Assembly (NCBI GenBank): GCA_012797215.1
Contig: JAAZPN010000071.1
Location: 1-12,254 of the forward strand
Direction: 5' to 3'
DNA: 12,254 nucleotides
Source: Chloroflexota bacterium
GTDB taxonomy: Bacteria; Chloroflexota; Anaerolineae; Anaerolineales; Anaerolineaceae
Below the pieces are notes generated by a model. That model did not search any database. It was not told the origin of the DNA and worked only from the letters and a program-made list of their open reading frames with translations. How positions within the stretch are numbered: the stretch's first letter is position 1; every line of letters begins with the position of its first letter. The position numbers and the translations under genes are program-made. Of the stretch, positions 1 through 6,541 are shown in pieces.

Positions 1-528
1 ATTCCCATGTTCGTCCGTTGGATCAGCGATCCGGAAATTACCGAACATTTGCTTCTGCGCCTGCCTATGTCTTTGGCGGAGGAAGAACATTGGTTTGAAA
101 GTATGATTGCCCGGCCAGCGGCCCAACATGTTTATGTGGTCGAGGCGAAATTGGCTCCTGCTCCAGGAAGCGACGAAGCGCAATGGCTTCCGATTGGCAA
201 CACGTCATTCATGGATATCCTGGAAATTGATCGCTGCGCTGAAATCGGCATCATGCTCGGCGAGAAAACCTGGTGGAATAAGGGTTACGGCACGGAAACC
301 ATGCGCGCGATGCTGCGTCATGGCTTTGAAACGCTCAATCTGCATCGCATCTGGCTGCAAGTTTACGCCAATAACAAACGCGGCGTCAAAGCATACGAAA
401 AAGCAGGCTTCCGCCACGAAGGCATGTATCGGGAAGGCCATTATCAGGCTGGGAAATATCACGATGTACTCCTGATGAGCGTCCTGCGCCAGGAGTGGGA
501 TTCGCAAAACATAATGAAAGGTGAATAG
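1..528 (+). CDS. GNAT family N-acetyltransferase (RimJ/RimL type), 5' end outside window
   Basis: The reading frame is open from the first base of the window. The first ATG (position 7) lies inside the conserved N-terminal region (about FVRWISDPEITEHL), which in RimJ/RimL-type proteins normally follows some 15-20 residues, so the true start is probably upstream. Family hallmarks are visible: a WNKGYGTE stretch that matches the acetyl-CoA pyrophosphate-binding R/QxxGxG/A loop, followed by the strand-helix with NLHRIWLQVYANNKRGVKAYEKAGF typical of motif B. Such enzymes transfer acetyl from acetyl-CoA to an amino group, often of a ribosomal protein N-terminus or a small molecule; the substrate here cannot be told. 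It ends one base before the prs ATG, and its last codons (MKGE) contain the prs ribosome binding site, so the two are probably co-transcribed and translationally coupled. Confidence 0.85.
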   Translation: MPMFVRWISDPEITEHLLLRLPMSLAEEEHWFESMIARPAAQHVYVVEAKLAPAPGSDEAQWLPIGNTSFMDILEIDRCAEIGIMLGEKTWWNKGYGTETMRAMLRHGFETLNLHRIWLQVYANNKRGVKAYEKAGFRHEGMYREGHYQAGKYHDVLLMSVLRQEWDSQNIMKGE

Positions 529-529
529 T

Positions 530-1519
530 ATGACATCTCCCAATATGCGGCACGATTTACTGTACGGTAACATCCGCCTGTTTGCCGGCACCTCCACCCC
601 TGAACTCGCGCAGGAAGTTTCGGAGTATTTGAATATCCCTTTGTGTGGCAGGGATGTCATCGAATTCACCAACGAAAACCTATTTGTCAAGCTGCATTCA
701 TCGGTTCGCGGTCAGGACTGCTACATTATCCAGACGACTTCCATACCGGTGCATCGCAATCTGATGGAACTGCTCATTATGACCCAAACTTTGCGCCTGG
801 ACTCCGCCGGTAGGATTACGGTTGTGGTGCCCTACATGTGTTACGGACGCTCAGACCGCAAGGACCAACCTCGGGTACCCATCACCGCCCGCTTGGTCGC
901 GGATATGATACAGGTGGCCGGCGCGGACCGCTACATCACAATGGACTTGCACGCCGGACAGATCCAAGGCTTTTTCTCAATTCCCGGGGACGTGCTTTCT
1001 GGCTATCACATTATCAAGCCCTATCTGATGGACTTGCTGCCAAATATGAACCGACCCGTGATGCTTACCGCGGACCTCGGTTTCGCGAAGCGCGGCCGCC
1101 GTTATGCCCAGGCTCTCAACATTCCGCTGGCCTTCATTGAAAAACGCCGCGTGGATAATGAAGAGCACTCCGAAGCGCTTTCTATTATTGGGCAGGTCTC
1201 CGGCAGAGATATCATCCTGATTGATGACGAGATCGATACCGGCGGTTCGATTTGCGAAGCTGTGCATCTGGCCAAGCAATACGGAGCCGGAGAGATTCTG
1301 GTGGTTTTTGTTCACCCGGTGCTCTCCGCGAGCGCGGTGGAAAGATTGGCAAACCTGCCGGTGAAGCAGTTCATTACCACCAACTCCATTCCAATAGCGC
1401 CCGAGAAAAAAGCTCTATTCGGAGATCGCCTGACAATTCTGAGCATCGGTCCATTAATTGGTGAAGTTATCAAGCGTGCCAATGAAGGCACCAGCGTCGG
1501 CGCGATGTTCAACGAGTAA
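530..1519 (+). CDS. prs: ribose-phosphate pyrophosphokinase (PRPP synthetase)
   Basis: A 329-residue protein, close to the usual 310-330 for class I PRPP synthetases. It makes 5-phosphoribosyl diphosphate from ribose-5-phosphate and ATP in the cytosol, feeding purine, pyrimidine, NAD, His and Trp synthesis. Visible motifs are the ATP loop PYMCYGRSDRK (101-111), the DLHAGQIQGFF segment (139-149) with the catalytic-site His141, the FIEKRR catalytic flexible loop (202-207) and the PRPP-binding loop ILIDDEIDTGGS (229-240). The ATP loop and PRPP loop differ somewhat from the common PYFGYARQDRK and DDMIDTGGT. The start is set at ATG 530 because AAAGGTGA (517-524) lies just upstream. An in-frame GTG at 521 would put three extra residues on the protein but falls inside that binding site. 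The gene sits between the acetyltransferase and mutM in one apparent operon. Confidence 0.95.
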   Translation: MTSPNMRHDLLYGNIRLFAGTSTPELAQEVSEYLNIPLCGRDVIEFTNENLFVKLHSSVRGQDCYIIQTTSIPVHRNLMELLIMTQTLRLDSAGRITVVVPYMCYGRSDRKDQPRVPITARLVADMIQVAGADRYITMDLHAGQIQGFFSIPGDVLSGYHIIKPYLMDLLPNMNRPVMLTADLGFAKRGRRYAQALNIPLAFIEKRRVDNEEHSEALSIIGQVSGRDIILIDDEIDTGGSICEAVHLAKQYGAGEILVVFVHPVLSASAVERLANLPVKQFITTNSIPIAPEKKALFGDRLTILSIGPLIGEVIKRANEGTSVGAMFNE

Positions 1520-1544
1520 TCGTCCAGATCTGGAGTGATACACC

Positions 1545-2369
1545 GTGCCTGAACTGCCGGAGGTGGAAACCATTCGCCGGGGACTTCTTGCTGGGGATGC
1601 TTGTACGCCCTCCCTTATTGGGCAGCGCGTTTGTGCGGTTTCGATTCTATGGGAGAGGACCGTTGCCTACCCTTCTCTGCAGGAATTCGCGAATCTAATT
1701 CAGGGAACAGTCGTCAGCGAGATAAATCGAAAGGGTAAATTCCTGCTCATCACTGTGGATGAGCGCTTTGTCATTTTTCACCTGCGTATGAGCGGAGATC
1801 TTCGCATGCGCCGGGAGTCGGATGAGCCCTCACAACACGACCGGCTTATCCTGCACTTCTGCTCCGGCTGGAAACTCACATTTACCGACACACGCAAATT
1901 TGGCAAAGTGTGGCTGACACCAGATCCACAAACGGTGATTGGAAAACTGGGTCCTGAACCGCTGGCAGCCGAGCTTACAAATGAAATCTTCCACGAAATG
2001 CTGCTCGCGCGTTCCAGGCAGCTAAAGCCGCTTTTGATGGATCAGAGTTTTTTGGCAGGGCTGGGCAACATCTACACGGACGAATCGCTATTCACTGCTG
2101 GCTTGCACCCGCTGCGTGTCAGCAGCACGCTCACAAAGAAAGAGAGCAGCGATTTGTTAGCCGCTATTCGCCTGGTGCTGGCTAAAGGAATCCTGGAACA
2201 TGGTTCCAGCATTGATTGGGTATATCGCGGCGGAAATTTCCAAAACCATTTTCAGGTCTACCAACGCGCTGGGGAATCTTGTTTACGCTGCGGTGCTCCC
2301 ATTCAGAAATTCAGGGTTGGACAGCGAGGAACGCATTTCTGCCCCGTCTGCCAACCTGAAAGAGGTTGA
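1545..2369 (+). CDS. mutM: formamidopyrimidine-DNA glycosylase (bifunctional DNA glycosylase/AP lyase)
   Basis: A 274-residue Fpg/MutM, full length for the family. It removes oxidised purines such as 8-oxoguanine and FapyG and nicks the abasic site by beta/delta elimination. The mature N-terminus PELPEVET carries the catalytic Pro2 and Glu3. Lys65 in NRKGKFLL aligns with E. coli Lys57. The helix-two-turn-helix segment DQSFLAGLGNIYTDESLF (166-183) holds the DNA-contacting Asn175. The C-terminal zinc finger has Cys246, Cys249, Cys266 and Cys269, with Arg261 in the hairpin. The start is GTG 1545, fixed by the need for proline as residue 2 and by GGAG (1532-1535) upstream. It follows prs by 25 bases and ends four bases before the methyltransferase start, consistent with one transcript. 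Confidence 0.96.
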   Translation: MPELPEVETIRRGLLAGDACTPSLIGQRVCAVSILWERTVAYPSLQEFANLIQGTVVSEINRKGKFLLITVDERFVIFHLRMSGDLRMRRESDEPSQHDRLILHFCSGWKLTFTDTRKFGKVWLTPDPQTVIGKLGPEPLAAELTNEIFHEMLLARSRQLKPLLMDQSFLAGLGNIYTDESLFTAGLHPLRVSSTLTKKESSDLLAAIRLVLAKGILEHGSSIDWVYRGGNFQNHFQVYQRAGESCLRCGAPIQKFRVGQRGTHFCPVCQPERG

Positions 2370-2373
2370 CCAA

Positions 2374-3144
2374 ATGTATGATAAATTCGCGTCTCAATAC
2401 GATTACTTTGTAAACTGGAAGTCGCGCCTGGCATTCGAGATGCCCTTCATTCAGGAGCAACTCTCGCGCCTTTCTGATGCTCCAGAGCGGTTGAAGGTGT
2501 TGGATGCTGCTTGCGGAACTGGACAACACGCAATTGCTTTAGCACGATTAGGCTACGATGTTTCCGGCGCAGACTTGTTTCCTCAGATGCTGAGTTTGGC
2601 AAACACCAACGCCCTTGCTGCGGATGTCAACATCACCTTCAAAGCCGCGGGTTTTGGCAGTATCGCCGCAGTATTCCCCGCAGAGCGCTTTCAGGCGGTT
2701 TTATGCCTGGGCAACTCTTTGCCGCACGTAAAATCAAAGACTGAACTGCAGCAAGCACTCGCAGACTTTGCCGCGGTGACAGCGCCAGGCGGATTGCTTC
2801 TACTGCAGCAGCGCAATTTTGACGCAGTCATGCGCGCTAAAAACCGCTTTATGGAACCACAAACTCACAGTACAGGGGAACAAGAACGGGTCTTTTTCCG
2901 CTTTTATGATTTCGAGCCACAAGGTCTGATTCAGTTTAACATCCTGACGCTGACCAGAAAGCCCGGAAGCTCCTGGGAAAGCGCGATGACTTCCACTACT
3001 CTTTTCCCAATTCTGCATGCTGAACTGCAAGGAGCGCTTGCAGAGGCTGGTTTTGTCGATTTGTGTTTCTATGGGAACATGAAGGGCGAGGAATTTAACC
3101 TCAGCACGAGTGGTGATTTGATTGTTGTCGCTCGGAGACAATAA
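2374..3144 (+). CDS. class I SAM-dependent methyltransferase (glycine/sarcosine N-methyltransferase-like fold)
   Basis: A 256-residue protein starting at ATG 2374 with AGAGG (2361-2365) eight bases upstream; that site overlaps the last codons of mutM. A longer reading from 2200 would run through mutM in another frame and is not credible. Motif I is VLDAACGTGQ (42-51), with an acidic residue (Asp67) at the end of strand 2 for the SAM ribose, and CLGNSLPH (111-118) at the motif IV position. The N-terminal YDKFASQYDYFVNW and the CLGNS motif resemble GNMT/GSMT-type small-molecule methyltransferases, but the substrate cannot be assigned. It is the last gene of the GNAT-prs-mutM cluster and is followed directly by a hairpin terminator. 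Confidence 0.85.
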   Translation: MYDKFASQYDYFVNWKSRLAFEMPFIQEQLSRLSDAPERLKVLDAACGTGQHAIALARLGYDVSGADLFPQMLSLANTNALAADVNITFKAAGFGSIAAVFPAERFQAVLCLGNSLPHVKSKTELQQALADFAAVTAPGGLLLLQQRNFDAVMRAKNRFMEPQTHSTGEQERVFFRFYDFEPQGLIQFNILTLTRKPGSSWESAMTSTTLFPILHAELQGALAEAGFVDLCFYGNMKGEEFNLSTSGDLIVVARRQ

Positions 3145-3145
3145 A

Positions 3146-3168
3146 AAAAGCCGGCAAAACCGGCTTTT
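3146..3168. terminator. bidirectional hairpin terminator between convergent operons
   Basis: A perfect 9-bp stem AAAAGCCGG (3146-3154) / CCGGCTTTT (3160-3168) with a CAAAA loop. Read on the minus strand the stem runs into seven T residues, giving a strong intrinsic terminator for the SDR gene that ends at 3185. On the plus strand the tail is TTTT then AAAAATC, weaker but still adequate for the methyltransferase operon ending at 3144. Confidence 0.85.
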
Positions 3169-3184
3169 AAAAATCTTATTGCGC

Positions 3185-4201
3185 TCAGGATTTTTGCGTT
3201 TTCGTCCGCGAGGCAGAGATAGTCTTGTGGGCATTTGCTTTCCACCAGTCCACAGTTTCCTTGATTGAATCGTAAAGCCGGCGGGGTTGGTAACCCAGTT
3301 CGCGCTGTGCTTTGCGAGAGGAAATCTTGGAATTACTGCGCAAGGTTTCAATGGAATAACGCGTAAATTTGGGTTTGGTGCGCGTGATTTTGTAGAAGAA
3401 TTCAGCCAAAGGAGCGACAAAAGCCGCGAGCCGAGCCGGGAATTTAATTTCCGTGGTATCAATGCCAGCCGCCTGCTGTACAAGGCTGCGCATTGTGCTG
3501 ATTTGCAGTTGTTCACCCGAGAGCAGGTAGGTTTCCCCGCTTTTGCCTTTTTTTGCAGCCAGGATGTGCCCAAGCGCCACATCCCGCACATCCACAAAGT
3601 CGAACTTCCCTTGCACGGACAGGGAAGGACCTTTTTTCATCCAGGAGAGCATCATTTCGCCCAGTTCAGAGCGTTTAAAGTCATAGGGACCAATAACACC
3701 GGTCGGGCAGACTACCACGGCATCCAGACCTTGCTGCGCTGCCTGGAGCACCAGCAAGGTGGCTTCCGCTTTTGTGCGGTCGTAAGGGCCGGCAGGGTTA
3801 TGCGGGTCAAAACGGAGCTTCTCATCAATCGTGACGTCCGATTTTGGTCGTTCCAAGGCGTGAATGGAACTGGTGTAAACCAATCGGCGCACACCAGACT
3901 GGCGAGAGGCATCGATTACGTTGCGCGTGCCCTCAACATTTACCTTATGCATCAAATCAATCTTGTCTTCTGTGATTGCGACCAGGGAGGCTAAATGGAA
4001 GACAAGCTCTATTCCCTGGCAGGCTTCGAGCATCCGAGGAAAATCAAGGATGTTTCCTTCGAAAACTTCCACGTCCAAATCCTCAAGTGGAGTAAGGTTT
4101 TCCCCCGGAAGGACTAACGCGCGTACTTTTTCATGGCGCGCAACTAATTCACGGACTAAAACATTGCCAAGGTGCCCAGCCGCGCCTGTAACTAATATCA
4201 T
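3185..4201 (-). CDS. NAD(P)-dependent epimerase/dehydratase (extended SDR, dihydroflavonol-reductase-like)
   Basis: A 338-residue extended short-chain dehydrogenase/reductase. The N-terminal Rossmann loop TGAAGHLG (5-12) matches TGxxGxxG. Asn50 follows in EGN, the HLAS segment is at 69-72, the catalytic Ser lies in YTSS (109-112), and the YxxxK pair is Tyr140/Lys144 in YDRTK. PTGVIGPYD (166-174) is typical of the epimerase/reductase substrate region. The family oxidises or reduces sugar nucleotides, sterol-like or flavonoid-like ketones; the substrate is unknown. The last 12 residues are Lys/Ser/Thr rich and probably unstructured. The start is ATG 4201 with AAGGAG (4210-4215, minus strand) eight bases ahead. 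That site lies in the end of the tetR-like gene, which stops four bases upstream, so the pair is an operon and the SDR is likely repressed by its neighbour. Confidence 0.88.
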   Translation of the reverse strand: MILVTGAAGHLGNVLVRELVARHEKVRALVLPGENLTPLEDLDVEVFEGNILDFPRMLEACQGIELVFHLASLVAITEDKIDLMHKVNVEGTRNVIDASRQSGVRRLVYTSSIHALERPKSDVTIDEKLRFDPHNPAGPYDRTKAEATLLVLQAAQQGLDAVVVCPTGVIGPYDFKRSELGEMMLSWMKKGPSLSVQGKFDFVDVRDVALGHILAAKKGKSGETYLLSGEQLQISTMRSLVQQAAGIDTTEIKFPARLAAFVAPLAEFFYKITRTKPKFTRYSIETLRSNSKISSRKAQRELGYQPRRLYDSIKETVDWWKANAHKTISASRTKTQKS

Positions 4202-4205
4202 TCCC

Positions 4206-4793
4206 TTAACTCCTTAAGCTGTTTATCACTAACTCCAAACCACTCCTCGCGAGAGCTGGCCAGTCCTGATGTTCGGGACTTAGAGCCGCTTGGAAGAGAT
4301 ATCCCAGCACGCACGCCAGCAAAAGGTGAGACGCGGCTGCCAGATCGAGTTCCGCGCCGACGACGTTTTCTTGCTGGGCAAGCAGCACCTTACTCTGAAG
4401 CGAATTCAACAGCATTTGTAGAGGCTGCACGCTTCGCGCCCAGACCTCGGGGGTCTTAAGAGCTTCTTTCCAGAATTCAATCATAACTGAGAAATGCTTT
4501 TCGGTGGTCTGAAAGAGCTCTACAGAGTGGTCGGTCATTGCAAGCAAGCTGGCTGGAAAGTCATTTTGCGCGCCCGTTTCGCCTTGAAGAGCGCGCTTCG
4601 TCTGGTCAATCCAACTCTCCATGAGCGTGAGAAAGAGGTTTTCTTTGGTTGAGAAATAATGATAAAAAGCGCCTTTGCTAACCCCCGCTTTCATGCATAT
4701 CTCGTGAACACTGGTCGCGTCATAGCCATCTTGTGAGAACAGGCGCTCAGCGGTCTCGAGAATTTTATCCCGTGATTTCTGTGTTCTTGCCAT
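4206..4793 (-). CDS. TetR/AcrR family transcriptional regulator
   Basis: A 195-residue repressor, the usual length for TetR proteins. The N-terminal DNA-binding domain is clear: KILETAERLFSQDGYDATSV (10-29) then the helix-turn-helix around EICMKAGVSKGAFYHYFSTKE (31-51), with the family signature YHYFxxKE. The remaining ~140 residues are the ligand-binding and dimerisation domain, whose ligand cannot be predicted. The start is placed at ATG 4793 because AGGGAG (4801-4806, minus strand) sits seven bases before it. An upstream in-frame ATG at 4841 would add 16 residues that encode this binding site. The gene is first in an operon with the SDR and is divergent from rpiB across an AT-rich region containing a candidate operator. 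Confidence 0.92.
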   Translation of the reverse strand: MARTQKSRDKILETAERLFSQDGYDATSVHEICMKAGVSKGAFYHYFSTKENLFLTLMESWIDQTKRALQGETGAQNDFPASLLAMTDHSVELFQTTEKHFSVMIEFWKEALKTPEVWARSVQPLQMLLNSLQSKVLLAQQENVVGAELDLAAASHLLLACVLGYLFQAALSPEHQDWPALARSGLELVINSLRS

Positions 4794-4943
4794 TTCGCCA
4801 CTCCCTTTCCAATTGCCTGGAGTCACAAGCCCGCGCAACAAAATTGGGGAAACTCATCTAAATAGCGGCTTGAGTTAAATCAATAAGAAGCTTAAAACCT
4901 TTGCTGGCAATATTGATTATTTTTTACAAAAATTGATAATTGG

Positions 4944-4964
4944 ATAACTTCATTATACAGTTAT
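4944..4964 (-). promoter_or_regulatory. candidate TetR operator with embedded minus-strand -10 box
   Basis: An imperfect 21-bp palindrome with arms ATAACT (4944-4949) and AGTTAT (4959-4964); two further symmetric pairs near the centre extend the dyad. Within it, ATTATA at 4952-4957 reads as a perfect TATAAT on the minus strand, about 160 bases before the regulator's ATG. No good -35 box is seen. A palindrome covering the promoter of a divergently placed tetR-like gene is the usual arrangement for autoregulation; binding itself is inferred. The whole intergenic stretch (4794-5068) is strongly AT-rich. It also holds ATTGATTAT (4912-4920) and ATTGATAAT (4932-4940), a near-repeat spaced exactly 20 bp apart. 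Confidence 0.45.
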
Positions 4965-5027
4965 TTTTTTTAAAAGGATAATTTTTGGAAGACAATATTT
5001 TGTAACCTGATCAGCTTAGCTTTTAGG

Positions 5028-5033
5028 TATAAT
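5028..5033 (+). promoter_or_regulatory. -10 box of a putative rpiB promoter
   Basis: A perfect TATAAT hexamer 36 bases before the rpiB ATG. With ~17 bp spacing the -35 position reads ACCTGA, a poor match to TTGACA, so the promoter may need an activator or be weak. The predicted leader is about 28 bases and contains the AAAAAGGA ribosome binding site (5056-5063). Confidence 0.55.
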
Positions 5034-5068
5034 GACTTAAAGGTAAAAATTGAACAAAAAGGACGCAT

Positions 5069-5632
5069 ATGAAACTCGCAATTGGTTGTGACCACTCGGG
5101 GCTCGAACTGAAAAGCGCTCTAATGAACTATCTGGACAGCCGCCTCATCCCCTACGAGGACTTTGGCACCTACTCAGCGGAAAGCTGCGACTATCCGCGC
5201 GTTGCCGAAAAAGTATGTAAGGCCATTCTCTCCGGTCAATTCGACCGAGGCATCCTTATCTGTGGAACCGGCATCGGAATGTCAATCGCGGCGAATAAAT
5301 TCCCCGGCATTCGCGCGGCAGCTTGCAGCGAGCCATACTCCGCTATCCTTGCCAAAAGGCATAACAATGCCAATGTGCTCTGCGTGGGAGCAAGAGTAGT
5401 CGCCAGCGGTCTGGCTGCTCTGATTGTTGAAGGGTGGTTAAATGCCAGCTATGAAGGTGAGCGCCACCAACGCCGCCTGGATATGATTACCCGCATTGAA
5501 CAGCGTAACGTCATCCCGCCGGTCATTTCCGCGCCCTGTGAAGATAGCGCTCCCGCAGCTAATTCCCAGCCAGAAGAAACAGAACCAGAAGCAGGCACAT
5601 TCGCACCCTACGAGGGCACGCAGCCGCTCTAA
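5069..5632 (+). CDS. rpiB: ribose-5-phosphate isomerase B with C-terminal extension
   Basis: A 187-residue RpiB/LacA-family sugar-phosphate isomerase, which interconverts ribose-5-phosphate and ribulose-5-phosphate in the pentose phosphate pathway. The core (about residues 1-150) is canonical: CDHSG (7-11) binds the phosphosugar, CGTGIGMSIAANK (65-77) carries the active-site base Cys65 and the anion-hole loop, and RHNNANVL (97-104) has the ring-opening His98. The start is ATG 5069 behind AAAAAGGA. The unusual part is the last ~38 residues after NVIPPV: a Pro/Ala/Glu-rich, acidic and probably disordered tail absent from the ~150-residue family standard. A LacA-type substrate is possible but single-subunit RpiB fits better, since no LacB partner is present. 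It lies divergent from the tetR-SDR operon. Confidence 0.93.
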   Translation: MKLAIGCDHSGLELKSALMNYLDSRLIPYEDFGTYSAESCDYPRVAEKVCKAILSGQFDRGILICGTGIGMSIAANKFPGIRAAACSEPYSAILAKRHNNANVLCVGARVVASGLAALIVEGWLNASYEGERHQRRLDMITRIEQRNVIPPVISAPCEDSAPAANSQPEETEPEAGTFAPYEGTQPL

Positions 5633-5680
5633 TTCAGCCTTGCATATACTTATTTCTCGCAAGTTCTTCTGGAGATACGC

Positions 5681-5686
5681 TATAAT
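5681..5686 (+). promoter_or_regulatory. -10 box of a putative promoter for the AIM24-family gene
   Basis: A TATAAT hexamer 42 bases before the ATG at 5728. No convincing -35 is present (TCGCAA at 18-bp spacing is the best seen). No terminator is visible between rpiB (ends 5632) and this box, so read-through from rpiB is also possible. Confidence 0.45.
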
Positions 5687-5727
5687 TTTTACTGTTGACC
5701 CAAGATTTTTTAGATTACGGAGGCTGT

Positions 5728-5868
5728 ATGAGATACCGCATATTTGGAGAAAAACTTCCTGCTGTAACAATTGAATTTGAAGCTGGTGAAAGCATTTTCA
5801 CACAGGCCGGGGGCATGACCTGGATGACCGACAACTTTACAATGGAAACCAACGTTAAAGCGGCATGA
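5728..5868 (+). pseudogene. AIM24/TIGR00266-family protein, N-terminal fragment before a frameshift
   Basis: A 46-residue open frame from ATG 5728, with a strong GGAGG site (5719-5723) four bases upstream, ending at TGA 5866-5868. Its sequence (MRYRIFGEKLPAVTIEFEAG..., then METNVKAA) is the N-terminal beta-strand region of the AIM24/TIGR00266 family, where members read through into a glycine-rich linker and a RMLTGESLF-type motif. That continuation is present in another frame from 5865. Adding one G in the AAAGCGGCATG stretch (5857-5867) would restore VKGGMMKGLGRMLTGESLF. The fragment is therefore the true 5' end of the next entry rather than a separate gene. I cannot tell a real mutation from a base-calling error. 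Confidence 0.75.
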
Positions 5869-6404
5869 TGAAAGGATTGGGCAGAATGCTCACCGGGGAA
5901 TCCTTGTTCATGGCTACCTATACCGCCAATGCCCCAAAAGCTGAACTGACACTGGCATCTTCCTTCCCAGGCGCGATTCTGCCGATTGAGCTGGATGGAA
6001 CCAAAACCTGGATTGCTCAGAAATCCGCTTTCTTATGCGCTACTCCCGGCGTGGAACTCTCCACGTACGTGAGCAAGTTCAAGGTCGGTTTGTTCGGTGG
6101 CGAGGGCTTCTTGCTGCAGAAATTAGCTGGCCGCGGTATTGTCTTTCTGGAAATCGACGGCAGCCTGGTTGAAAAAGATTTGCAGCCCGGTGAGCGCATC
6201 AAGGTCGACACTGGCAATGTGGCAGCGTTCGAAAGCACCGTGAAGTATGAAGTTGAAACGGTCAAAGGTTTCACGAACATCCTATTTGGCGGCGAGGGCT
6301 TGTTCCTGACTGTTCTTGAAGGACCCGGGAAAGTCTACCTGCAAACCGTGAATGTCTCTGGTTTTGCCGCGCGTCTCAAACCGTTCCTGCCTGCAAAAGG
6401 CTAA
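5865..6404 (+). CDS. AIM24/TIGR00266 family protein, C-terminal 179 residues (frameshifted gene 5728-6404)
   Basis: This open frame encodes most of an AIM24 family protein. It opens with MKGLGRMLTGESLF, has PGAILPIELDG in the middle, and shows the internal repeat typical of the family: GLFGGEGFLLQKLAGRG and ILFGGEGLFLTVLEGPG, each a strand pair with a conserved GGEG turn. Members fold as a beta-rich barrel and are widespread in bacteria; the yeast relative is mitochondrial, and the bacterial role is not established. No signal peptide or membrane segment is seen. Joined to the upstream fragment the product would be about 225 residues, the family norm. The ATG at 5865 overlaps the upstream TGA (ATGA) but has no ribosome binding site, so independent initiation is unlikely except by translational coupling. 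The gene ends just before a strong terminator. Confidence 0.8.
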   Translation: MMKGLGRMLTGESLFMATYTANAPKAELTLASSFPGAILPIELDGTKTWIAQKSAFLCATPGVELSTYVSKFKVGLFGGEGFLLQKLAGRGIVFLEIDGSLVEKDLQPGERIKVDTGNVAAFESTVKYEVETVKGFTNILFGGEGLFLTVLEGPGKVYLQTVNVSGFAARLKPFLPAKG

Positions 6405-6420
6405 CCCAAAATTCCACGAT

Positions 6421-6454
6421 AAACAGGCTGTTCTATGAAGAACAGCCTGTTTTT
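6421..6454 (+). terminator. intrinsic terminator of the rpiB/AIM24 unit
   Basis: A perfect 14-bp stem AAACAGGCTGTTCT (6421-6434) / AGAACAGCCTGTTT (6439-6452) with an ATGA loop, followed by five T residues (6450-6454) counting the stem end. It lies 17 bases after the AIM24-family stop codon. Read on the minus strand the tail is TTTATCG, so it may also stop elp3 transcription, whose stop is about 90 bases away. Confidence 0.92.
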
Positions 6455-6541
6455 ATGTTTACTGGTATCTCTCTGAAACGCTGGCTTCTATCCATCCACC
6501 ACTAATCCTGAGCGCATTTTTTGCATTAATCCCGGAAACGC

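Noticed and set aside
2200..2373. 58-codon upstream extension of the methyltransferase frame over the end of mutM
   Set aside because: It lies in another frame inside conserved mutM sequence, and ATG 2374 has its own ribosome binding site and a family-like N-terminus.
2800..3597. Long minus-strand frame of 265 codons across the methyltransferase/SDR junction
   Set aside because: It is antisense to one gene, out of frame with the other, spans the terminator, and shows no protein family pattern.
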